Source of the DNA: Caulobacter segnis
GTDB taxonomy: Bacteria; Pseudomonadota; Alphaproteobacteria; Caulobacterales; Caulobacteraceae
Reading direction: 5' to 3'
Assembly (NCBI RefSeq): GCF_029543125.1
Contig: NZ_JARQWW010000001.1
Span: forward strand, 496,001 to 560,000
Length of the DNA: 64,000 nucleotides
Shown one piece after another: positions 17,510 through 24,700 of this stretch. The position numbers and the translations under genes were made by a program. The stretch's first letter is position 1. Each line of letters starts with the position of its first letter. The notes under the pieces were generated by a model. It was not told the DNA's origin. It saw only the letters and a program-made list of their open reading frames with translations, and made no database searches.

Positions 17510-18163
17510 GTGGCTTACCTTCGTCGTCGTCGCATCATTGAAATGGCCGCCCTCGACCGGCCCTGGATCGGAGAGCTGTTCGTGCGCGGGCGCGGCGAGA
17601 CGGCCTATGACCGCCCCGCCGATCACTGGGACAACGAGTTCGCCTCCGGCGCCTTCGACCGCCTGTCGCGCAGCGATCAGCGCCACCACCTGCGCCTGCT
17701 GGCCGGCATGATCGCCGAGACCTTCCCCAACCCCAAGATCATGGAGATCGGCTGCGGCGACGGCGCCTTCCATCGCGCCATCGCCTCGCACGGCCCCGAG
17801 CGCTATCTGGGCGTCGATCTTTCCAGCGTCGCCGTCGAGCGCGCCCGCGAGCGTTACGGCAAGCGCGCCGGAACCGAGTTCGTGGTCGGAAACGGCTCGA
17901 ACCACCAGACCGATGAACTGTTCGACGCCGTGGTCTTCCCCGAATGCATCGAATTCCTCGGCGATCCGGTGGAGGTGCTGCGCCATTACGCCAAGAACCT
18001 GAAGCCCGGCGGCCTGTTCGGCATCACCCAATGGCTGGCGGCCAAGCCGTTGCGCATCTGGCGCGCGGTCAAGGACACCCACGAGGTGGTGGACGAGGCC
18101 GTGGTCAACGCCGCCTGGGGCGGCGCCTGGCAGGTGTGGACCTGCCGCCCGAAGAACGGCTGA
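17510..18163 (+). CDS. Class I SAM-dependent methyltransferase
   Basis: 217 residues. Motif I is IMEIGCGDGAFHRAI, followed by YLGVDLSSVAVERARERY, and the later NLKPGGLFGITQW is the post-II region. A GTG start at 17510 is used; ATG at 17543 is an alternative. It sits 22 nt after the ligase-like gene, so a sugar or glycan methyl transfer is a reasonable guess. Confidence 0.85.
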   Translation: MAYLRRRRIIEMAALDRPWIGELFVRGRGETAYDRPADHWDNEFASGAFDRLSRSDQRHHLRLLAGMIAETFPNPKIMEIGCGDGAFHRAIASHGPERYLGVDLSSVAVERARERYGKRAGTEFVVGNGSNHQTDELFDAVVFPECIEFLGDPVEVLRHYAKNLKPGGLFGITQWLAAKPLRIWRAVKDTHEVVDEAVVNAAWGGAWQVWTCRPKNG

Positions 18164-18275
18164 GGAGGATCTGGCGGGGGGGGCCTGGCCGCCGGTCCTG
18201 AACAAGCGGCCGGCGTCGGGCTCAGCAAAGTTTCCTTACTGGAACCCGGGCGAGCTTCGCGGGATATGGCCGGCC

Positions 18276-18995
18276 ATGCATTCCCCCCACCTTGCTTCGC
18301 GGCCCGCCAGGCGCGGCCATGCGAGCGGCCGCACCATCGTGCTCGCCGCCCTCGTCAGCCTCGCCGCCACTCCTGCTCTGGCCGCTGAGGAGGATTTCCA
18401 AAGCTGGCTTTCGGCGACGGGCACGACAGCGATTTCGCCCAAGATCGACGCGACCATGGAGGCGCATTTTCGCTTCTATGACGACGCCTCCTATCTTGGG
18501 CAGCTGCTGCTTCGCCCAAGCCTCACCTACAAGCTGGAGGGCGGCTGGTCCTTAAGCGGCGGCTACGCCTACGCCCGCACCGATCCCGGCTCCGCGGACG
18601 TCTCCCACGAGCATCGCGCCTGGGAGCAGGTGGGTTATCGCTTCGTTGGCGATGAGCGGTTGACCATCACCGGCCGCACGCGCTTGGAGCAAAGGTTCGT
18701 GGAGGGCCGGGACGGAACCGGCTGGCGCGTCCGCCAGCAGGTGCGTGCCGCCTTCACCTCGTCCGGCGCCGGCAAGGTTCAGGCCGTGGCTTGGAACGAG
18801 ACCTTCTACAGCCTGAACGACACCGTCTTTGGCCAACGGGCGGGTTTCGACCAGACGCGGACCTTCATCGGCGCGTCCCTGCCCCTGGCGCGGGGAACCA
18901 CCATCGAGCCCGGCTACCTGAACCATCGCACCTTCCGTGAAGGGCCGGACCGGGTGAACCACATTCTGGCGGTCAATCTCTTCACGCGGTTCTGA
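18276..18995 (+). CDS. DUF2490-family outer-membrane protein
   Basis: 239 residues. A signal peptide ends near ALAAEED, then alternating beta strands run to a C-terminal aromatic (NLFTRF), as in small beta-barrels. FQSWLSATGT and the repeated short strands with Arg/Tyr match DUF2490. Function is unknown. It lies 112 nt after the methyltransferase gene and may or may not belong to the glycan operon. Confidence 0.75.
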   Translation: MHSPHLASRPARRGHASGRTIVLAALVSLAATPALAAEEDFQSWLSATGTTAISPKIDATMEAHFRFYDDASYLGQLLLRPSLTYKLEGGWSLSGGYAYARTDPGSADVSHEHRAWEQVGYRFVGDERLTITGRTRLEQRFVEGRDGTGWRVRQQVRAAFTSSGAGKVQAVAWNETFYSLNDTVFGQRAGFDQTRTFIGASLPLARGTTIEPGYLNHRTFREGPDRVNHILAVNLFTRF

Positions 18996-19050
18996 GGGCG
19001 GCCGCCGGTCTTGAGCGATCGGCGCCGGTGCGGTTTGCGGGCGCACCGCC

Positions 19051-19072
19051 AATGTAGTAACATGCCTACATT
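19051..19072. promoter_or_regulatory. Operator candidate of the Phd/PIN module
   Basis: AATGTAG-N8-CTACATT is a perfect 7-bp inverted repeat 18 nt before the antitoxin ATG, well placed for Phd-type autoregulation. Confidence 0.6.
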
Positions 19073-19090
19073 GAGCGGCGGAGCCTTCGC

Positions 19091-19345
19091 ATGACCATAA
19101 CCACGCTTTCCAGCAGGCAGTTCAATCAGGACGCCAGCGGAGCCAAGAAGGCCGCCGCGCATGGGCCGGTGATCATCACCGACCGTGGTCAGCCGCGACA
19201 TGTTCTGCTGACGATCGAAGAGTATCGAAGACTGTCGGGCGGTCGTCGAAGTCTCGCCGACGCCCTTGGCATGGCTGATGGCGGCGAGATCGATTTTGAT
19301 CCGCCGAAGGCCACGATCGCCTTGCGTCCCGCGGACCTGGACTGA
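19091..19345 (+). CDS. Phd/YefM-family antitoxin
   Basis: 84 residues. TLSSRQFNQDASGAKKAAAHG and PVIITDRGQPRHVLLTIEEY form the classical Phd N-terminal domain. The acidic C-terminus (ADGGEIDFDPPKATIALRP) is the toxin-binding part. Its last base is shared with the toxin start codon. Confidence 0.88.
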   Translation: MTITTLSSRQFNQDASGAKKAAAHGPVIITDRGQPRHVLLTIEEYRRLSGGRRSLADALGMADGGEIDFDPPKATIALRPADLD

Positions 19346-19776
19346 TGTTTCTCCTCGATACGAACATCGTCTCGGAGTTGAGAAAGTCACGGCGCGGCGG
19401 CGCCGACCCCCGCGTCGTCGCCTGGGCCGAGCAATCGGAGGCGGACGCCTTCTTTATTTCGGCGATCACGGTCCTTGAACTCGAACTGGGCGTGCTGCGC
19501 ATGGAGCGTCGCGATCCTCGACAAGGCGCCGCGCTTCGCGACTGGCTCGATCATCAGGTGACGCCCGAGTTCAGGGACCGGGTCCTGCCCGTCGATGGAG
19601 CGGTCGCCAGAACCTGCGCCGGACTGCATGTGCCGGACTCGCGCGCCGAGCGAGACGCCTTGATCGCCGCGACCGCCCTCACCCACGGCATGATCGTCGC
19701 CACCCGCAATACGTCGGACTTCGTATCGACGGGGGTGAAGCTGGTCGACCCCTGGCAAGCTGACGGCAGCCGTTGA
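19345..19776 (+). CDS. PIN-domain toxin (VapC)
   Basis: 143 residues starting MFLLDTNIVSELRKS. Asp5, the Glu in VLELELGVL, and the aspartates in ERDALIAATA and ATRNTSDFV fit the PIN metal site. Co-translated with the Phd antitoxin through a one-base overlap. Confidence 0.9.
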   Translation: MFLLDTNIVSELRKSRRGGADPRVVAWAEQSEADAFFISAITVLELELGVLRMERRDPRQGAALRDWLDHQVTPEFRDRVLPVDGAVARTCAGLHVPDSRAERDALIAATALTHGMIVATRNTSDFVSTGVKLVDPWQADGSR

Positions 19777-19825
19777 CCCCGACATCCTCCATACCGCGAC
19801 TTTCCCGGACGGCGGGGACTCAACG

Positions 19826-21538
19826 ATGAGCATAGCGCGCCGCATCGTCGGCTGGCTGGGCGGCACAGCGGCCCTGTACATCGTGCTGGTCCTGGCGATC
19901 CTGGCCGGCGGCTTCGTCGCGCCCTGGATCAAGTCGCAGTGGCGCGACCCGGCACATCAGCTCGCCCTGGCCGACCGCATCGAACAGCAGGTGATCGCAC
20001 CTCTAGCCAGGGAGCGGGACGAGGCGCAGAACCGCCTGGAGCGGATGGGCGTGGAGGCGCGCGCCCAAAGTCTCGACCAGCTCGACCGGTCCATCGCCAG
20101 AGCGCGCTCGGCCAGGAACACCGAGACGGATGCTCGGCGCGGGGGTGCGGCCAAGGCGCTCAGCCTGGCCCGAGGCGACGCCGGCGCCCTGCTTGAGGAC
20201 GGTCGGCGGGAGCTGCGGATCAACGCTCTGGACGCCGAAATCACCGGTCTGACCGCAGCGCGGGAGCGCATCGTCAAGGGCGAGCTGGTCAATGCGCGTG
20301 GGCTTGATGTGGCCGCCGCCCGGGCGACCGCCGATGAGGCGCGGACCGCCTGCCGCGCCGCCCGGCTGGCCTTCGAGGCTGCCTCGGGCCGCTGGTCGGT
20401 GAAGGCCAGCCTCGGGATTTATGATCGCCGGAACGTCGAGGCTCTGCGCTCGGCTATGCAGACGCGTTGCGACGCCTCGCGGGCGGCGGATCGGCGCCAA
20501 CTGGACGCCCAGAGAATCCAGGATGTGGCGGCCCGCTCCTATACGGCGGCGCAGACCTGGACCAACGTCCGCATCGCCCCGGTCACCGGCGACGCCGAAG
20601 CCTGGATCGCCGAGCGCCGCTTGGAGGCGCAGGGGACGCTCGGACAGAAACTCTCCTTGTGGGCCGAGCGTGTCCATCTGAACGCCGCCCTTTGGAAGGC
20701 GGGCGTGGCGCTGGCCCTGATCATCGCCTCGCCGTTCCTGATCCGCCTGTTCTGTTACTTCGTGCTCGCACCCCTGGCCATGCGCAGGCCTCAGATCCGC
20801 GTCCTCGATGGGGTGAGCGAAGGCGCGACGATCAGGCCGGCGGAGCGCTCTTCAGCCTCGGTGAGCGTGCGGCTAAGCGAGGGCGAGGAGCTTCTGGTGC
20901 GCCATGGCTACCTGCAAACCACCAGCGACGCCGGTCCCAAGAGCACCCAGTGGCTGCTGGACTCGCGCCACCCGATCACCAGCCTGGCCAGCGGTCTGGT
21001 CTTCCTCACCCGCGTTCGCGGCGAGGATCAGGTGACCACGGTCTCGGCCACCCGGGACCCGTTCTCGGAAGTGACGATCCTCGACCTGCCCCAGGACGGC
21101 GCCTGCGTGCTGCAGCCGCGCGCCCTGGCGGCCGTGGCCCAGCCCATAGGACGACGGCTGAAGATCACCAGCCACTGGCGGCTGTTCTCCCTCAACGCCT
21201 GGCTGACCCTTCAGCTGCGCTTTCTGGTCTTCCACGGCCCGGCGCGCCTGGTGCTGCAAGGCGGGCGGGGCGTGCGCGTCGAGCGCGCCGAGCACGGCCG
21301 GATTCTCGGCCAGGATCAGGTGGTCGGCTTCTCCACCGACCTCGCCTATTCGGTGACCCGCACGGAGACCTTCTGGCCCTATGTCCTTGGCCGCGAGCCC
21401 CTGCTCAAGGACCGGGTCGCAGCCGGCCAGGGCGTGGTGATCATCGAGGAGGCGCCGCTTTCGCGCCTGCGCGGCGGCCACCGGCCTCGGGGCATCGAAG
21501 GAGGCCTCGACGCCCTGATGAAGGTGTTTGGCCTGTAG
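19826..21538 (+). CDS. Membrane protein with coiled coil and AIM24-like C-terminal domain
   Basis: 570 residues of unknown function. A transmembrane helix at about 10-34 is followed by a long Arg/Ala/Glu-rich region (about 40-270) likely to form coiled coils. A second hydrophobic segment lies at about 290-320. The C-terminal 220 residues (for example LSEGEELLVRHGYLQTTSD, GPARLVLQGGRG) resemble the beta-rich AIM24/TIGR00266 fold, by pattern only. A decayed copy of its 3' end lies 1.1 kb downstream. No enzyme motif is visible. Confidence 0.75.
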   Translation: MSIARRIVGWLGGTAALYIVLVLAILAGGFVAPWIKSQWRDPAHQLALADRIEQQVIAPLARERDEAQNRLERMGVEARAQSLDQLDRSIARARSARNTETDARRGGAAKALSLARGDAGALLEDGRRELRINALDAEITGLTAARERIVKGELVNARGLDVAAARATADEARTACRAARLAFEAASGRWSVKASLGIYDRRNVEALRSAMQTRCDASRAADRRQLDAQRIQDVAARSYTAAQTWTNVRIAPVTGDAEAWIAERRLEAQGTLGQKLSLWAERVHLNAALWKAGVALALIIASPFLIRLFCYFVLAPLAMRRPQIRVLDGVSEGATIRPAERSSASVSVRLSEGEELLVRHGYLQTTSDAGPKSTQWLLDSRHPITSLASGLVFLTRVRGEDQVTTVSATRDPFSEVTILDLPQDGACVLQPRALAAVAQPIGRRLKITSHWRLFSLNAWLTLQLRFLVFHGPARLVLQGGRGVRVERAEHGRILGQDQVVGFSTDLAYSVTRTETFWPYVLGREPLLKDRVAAGQGVVIIEEAPLSRLRGGHRPRGIEGGLDALMKVFGL

Positions 21539-21651
21539 GGGTAAGTTATCTTGCGGCGCCACCTGACCGGGGCAGCTTCAGGAAGATAGGATCCCGCCGC
21601 CATCGATGGCATACTTTGCCATCGTGTTACGCTTCGCGCCGGGAGGGCCCG

Positions 21652-21897
21652 ATGGCCACGATGAATGTATCGCTGCCCGACCCGATGAAGGCCTGGGTTG
21701 AACGCCAGACTGCCGAAGGACGTTACGGCAACGCCAGCGACTATGTTCGGGATTTGATCCGCCGCGATCAAGAGCGTCGAGCGTCACAGGACGCCCCCCA
21801 GAGGGCGATTTGGGAAGGCGACGTCAGCGGCGAAGCCCAGCCCTTCGATCCGCAAGCCTTCAAACGACGCGTGCGCGAACGGCATATCGTTCGGTGA
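21652..21897 (+). CDS. ParD-family antitoxin
   Basis: 81 residues. MNVSLPDPMKAWVERQ and GNASDYVRDLIRRDQE are the RHH domain of type II ParD antitoxins. The C-terminus FDPQAFKRRVRERH is the usual toxin-binding tail. The toxin gene that should follow is frameshifted, so this may be an orphan antitoxin or one that neutralises a ParE encoded elsewhere. Confidence 0.85.
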   Translation: MATMNVSLPDPMKAWVERQTAEGRYGNASDYVRDLIRRDQERRASQDAPQRAIWEGDVSGEAQPFDPQAFKRRVRERHIVR

Positions 21898-22190
21898 TTC
21901 CCGATCTTACCGTCTGACGCCGAGAGCGCTGTCAGATCTGGAGGATATTGGCGATACACGGCAGAGACTTGGTCAATCGTCCAAGCCGACGGGTATGTGG
22001 ACGACCTTGCCGCTGTGTTCGATATGATCGCGACCTTGCCCAGCCTTGGACGTGAATGGACGCTGTTCGATCCGCCGGTCCGCACTCATGTCCATCGACA
22101 GCAATTGATTGTCTATCGGCTGGAGGATGATCATCTGGCCATCCTGCGTCTTCTGGGCGGAGCGCAGGATTGGATCTCAATCCTGGCCGC
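21894..22190 (+). pseudogene. ParE/RelE toxin, frameshifted
   Basis: Translating across frames gives a ParE-like protein: YRLTPRALSDLEDI, then (after one missing base near 21951) WRYTAETWSIVQADGY and VDDLAAVFDMIATLP, with VHRQQLIVYRLEDDHLAI and LRLLGGAQDW at the end. The GTG overlapping the parD stop reads into an early TGA, so the 5' end also needs a 1-nt correction. The C-terminal frame runs on into a foreign fragment. Toxin loss is likely unless these are assembly errors. Confidence 0.75.
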
Positions 22191-22276
22191 TGCGGACCGA
22201 TCCTTCGCCAACTCCGCCTGGCCGCCGCCGATCCACAGAGGCGCCAGACCGGCCAAGGCCGTGCGTCCGCCGTCGG
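22185..22276 (-). pseudogene. Fragment of a GH3 glycosidase C-terminus
   Basis: Read on the minus strand this encodes DGGRTALAGLAPLWIGGGQAE, closely similar to the C-terminal DGGRTVPSG-PVRLWIGGGQPD of the GH3 enzyme at 24701-27316. It differs enough to come from a paralogue rather than a recent copy. It lies between the broken ParE and the AIM24-like fragment, so it marks a recombination scar. Confidence 0.65.
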
Positions 22277-22557
22277 CAACGCCTAGCTGACCCTGCAGCT
22301 GCGCTTTCTGGTCTTCCACGGCCTGGCCCGCCTGGTGCTGCAGGGCGGCCGGGGGGCGAGCGCGCCGACCACGGCCGGATTCTCGGCCAGGACCAGGTGG
22401 TCGGCTTCTCCATCGGCTGCGCCTATTCGGTGACCCGCACGGAGACGTTCTGGCCCCATGTCCTTGGCGGCAAGCCCTGCTCAAGGACCGGGTCGCGGCG
22501 GGCCATCGGGTGGTGATCATTGAGGAGGCGCCGCTTTCGCGCCTGCGCGGCGACCGG
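22277..22557 (+). pseudogene. Decayed partial copy of the AIM24-like gene
   Basis: About 281 nt align with 21193-21482, the 3' part of the intact gene, at high nucleotide identity (both contain GGTGACCCGCACGGAGAC and GAGGAGGCGCCGCTTTCGCG). A 7-nt deletion near 22358 and a 1-nt deletion near 22480 break the frame. No start or upstream part is present. Confidence 0.85.
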
Positions 22558-22604
22558 AACGCCCCCCAAGAACCGCGAGCCTTCCTTAGCAGCGCCTTTG
22601 GAAG

Positions 22605-22721
22605 TTTATCGCTTTCGATAAAACGCATGCCATGAACACTGGCGCGGCATCAATTTACTGCTTTGAGTAAAATCTACTTGCCGGCGAACGCGCGAGCAGT
22701 TATTTTATCGAATACGGTAAA
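22605..22721. promoter_or_regulatory. Three spaced HipB-type operators
   Basis: Three 18-bp sites share the form TTTAYYG-N4-CRRTAAA: TTTATCG-CTTT-CGATAAA (22605-22622, perfect), TTTACTG-CTTT-GAGTAAA (22654-22671) and TTTATCG-AATA-CGGTAAA (22704-22721). They are 49 and 50 nt apart. The last ends 10 nt before the hipB start. E. coli HipB also binds multiple palindromes upstream of hipBA, so cooperative autorepression is likely. Confidence 0.75.
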
Positions 22722-22731
22722 GGTGAGCGTC

Positions 22732-23019
22732 ATGACCGAGTTTGAACGCAGCAAGCTTGCCTTGGTGGGAGGACGCATACGCAAGGTCCGCGAAAGCAGC
22801 GGCTTGAACCTGCATGAGCTCGCCCGCCTTAGCGGCATCAGTGCCCCCGCCCTCTCTCTGATCGAGACCGGGAAACGCGATCTGCGCATCACAAGCCTTT
22901 ACAGGATTGCCGACGCGCTGCGCACCCAAGCCCGTGATCTCCTCGGTGAGCCGCCAGCCGAGCCGCTGAAGCCAGAGCGCCCTGACGTCCAGGGCTACGA
23001 CCTCACAGATTACACATGA
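22732..23019 (+). CDS. hipB: HipB-like XRE-family antitoxin/regulator
   Basis: 95 residues from the ATG at 22732, preceded by AGGTGAG. The HTH is GRIRKVRESSGLNLHELARL, then SGISAPALSLIETGKRDL, a standard XRE fold. The tail ends in DVQGYDLTDYT. It overlaps hipA by ATGA. A longer in-frame reading from 22663 would span an operator and is unlikely. It should repress its operon through the three upstream sites. Confidence 0.88.
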   Translation: MTEFERSKLALVGGRIRKVRESSGLNLHELARLSGISAPALSLIETGKRDLRITSLYRIADALRTQARDLLGEPPAEPLKPERPDVQGYDLTDYT

Positions 23020-24359
23020 CGTCATCGGTTCCGGTCTGGTTCGGCGACCTCCAGGTGGGCGATGTCACGGTCGAGGACGACGGCTCTCTTGGGTTTGAGT
23101 ACGCCGCACGATGGCGCGCGACCCAAGGCGCCTTTCCGATATCCTTGACCCTTCCGCTGACCGCTGGGCGTTTCGAAGCTGGCGCCATTTCGCCCTGGCT
23201 CGCAAACCTCCTGCCGGAGGAGCGGCAGCTCAAGGTTCTGACCCGCACCTATGGCCTGGACCATGCGGACACCCTGGCTCTGCTGAAGGAAATCGGCGGC
23301 GATACGGCCGGCGCGCTGTCGTTCGGCGCGCCGTCCACGAGGGCTAGGTGGACCTATACGCCGCTGACCGAATTCTACGGCGTCGACGATCCTCAAGCCG
23401 CGCTGGAGCGCCACTTCGAAGATTTGAGGGCCCGCCCTTTTCTTGCGGGCGAGGAAGGGGTGCGCGTCTCGCTGGCCGGCGGTCAGGAAAAGTCGGCCCT
23501 AGCGGTCCTGGACAGCAACGGTGTCGCCGTACTGCGGCTGCCGCAGGACGGCGACATCATCGCCATTCCCCGCGATGGCGCCCCTTCCACCATAATCCTC
23601 AAGCCGGACAATCCCATCCTGCCCGGCATCGTGGAGAACGAGACCTACTGCCTGCGTCTTGCGCAGGCGGTCGGCATCGAAAGTGCGGACGTCACGATAC
23701 TTCCCGCCGGCGCTCGCAGGGCGATCTGCGTCCTGCGATATGACCGACGCATCGGGAGCGAAGGCGGCCTCCGGAGAGTTCACCAGGAGGACTTCGCGCA
23801 GGCAAACGGCGTGCCGCCGGGGCGCAAGTACGAGCGCGGCACGTTGAGGGGCCCGGACCTGAAGACCCTGCTCGGCACCGGACTTAACTTCTCGTCGGCA
23901 GACGCGCTCTCGCTTCTGGATCAGCTCATCTTCAATATCCTCGTGGCGAACACCGATGCGCATGCGAAGAACTATTCGCTGCTGCTGCCAATCGGGAGCG
24001 GCCCTCGGCTATCGCCGCTCTACGACGTATCATCCGTCCTGCCCTGGCCCGATGTGGTGCAGTATTTCGCCCAGAACATCGCCGGCAAAAAGCGCAAGCC
24101 CGGCGATGTGGATGCGCGCCATTGGGATGCTGTCGCACGAGCTTCAAACTACCGGCCCGGAGATACGCGCACACGGGTTGAAGAACTCATCGATCGCCTG
24201 GTCGCCAACCGCGTCGCTGTGACTGAAGCCGTCGTCAACCTGCCGGGATGCAAACCGGGCTATGTCGACCAAGTCGCCGCTCTCGTAGAGGAGAACGCCT
24301 TGCGAATAGGCGGTCGGCTAAGCGCTCGGTTGAGAGCGCTCGATCAAGCTGAATCGTAA
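23016..24359 (+). CDS. hipA: HipA-family serine/threonine kinase toxin
   Basis: 447 residues, the full length for HipA. LANLLPEERQLKVLTRTYGL and GGDTAGALSFG form the N-terminal part. SLAGGQEKSALAVL holds the ATP-loop Lys. FNILVANTDAHAKNYSLL is the catalytic loop and LSPLYDVSSVLP the metal-binding loop. E. coli HipA phosphorylates glutamyl-tRNA synthetase and causes persistence; related kinases use other synthetases. All key residues appear intact. Confidence 0.92.
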   Translation: MTSSVPVWFGDLQVGDVTVEDDGSLGFEYAARWRATQGAFPISLTLPLTAGRFEAGAISPWLANLLPEERQLKVLTRTYGLDHADTLALLKEIGGDTAGALSFGAPSTRARWTYTPLTEFYGVDDPQAALERHFEDLRARPFLAGEEGVRVSLAGGQEKSALAVLDSNGVAVLRLPQDGDIIAIPRDGAPSTIILKPDNPILPGIVENETYCLRLAQAVGIESADVTILPAGARRAICVLRYDRRIGSEGGLRRVHQEDFAQANGVPPGRKYERGTLRGPDLKTLLGTGLNFSSADALSLLDQLIFNILVANTDAHAKNYSLLLPIGSGPRLSPLYDVSSVLPWPDVVQYFAQNIAGKKRKPGDVDARHWDAVARASNYRPGDTRTRVEELIDRLVANRVAVTEAVVNLPGCKPGYVDQVAALVEENALRIGGRLSARLRALDQAES

Positions 24360-24436
24360 CGCCTTAGCTCGGCCGCACATGCCCCGGGCGGCTTCCACGT
24401 TCTTGATCAGAAGGTCGATTTGAGGGGCAAGACGCC

Positions 24437-24688
24437 CTGTGCCTGCCTGCCACCATCCTCGCCACCGGCGGCTTCGACATCCTGCGTGACTCCAACCGCA
24501 AATTCGCACGACGTCTAGAAGCTGAAGGCGTGGCGCTGACTTTCCTCAGCTACCCGTCGCTCAACCACAGCTTTCTGCAGCAGTCGGGAGTCATCGAAGA
24601 GGCTGACCGCGCCGCCACCGACAGCGCCGGCCTGTTCGGAACCGCGGTGCGCAGCCGCGCGGCCCTGCTGGCTTCGGCGACGCCATGA
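24437..24688 (+). pseudogene. C-terminal remnant of an alpha/beta-hydrolase esterase
   Basis: An open frame of 83 codons with no start encodes LPATILATGGFDILRDSNRK, then RRLEAEGVALTFLSYPSLNH and a closing helix. This is the last third of a hormone-sensitive-lipase-type hydrolase, with the catalytic Asp (FDILRD) and His (NHSF) but no nucleophile region. The front was probably lost when the HipBA module or its flank arrived. It converges on the GH3 gene, so it may once have been an acetyl esterase for hemicellulose. Confidence 0.7.
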
Positions 24689-24700
24689 CGGCGCCTCTGC

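Noticed and set aside
18172..18181. Poly-G tract as a phase-variation site for the methyltransferase
   Set aside because: The run lies after the methyltransferase stop codon and before the next gene's start, so slippage would not alter either frame.
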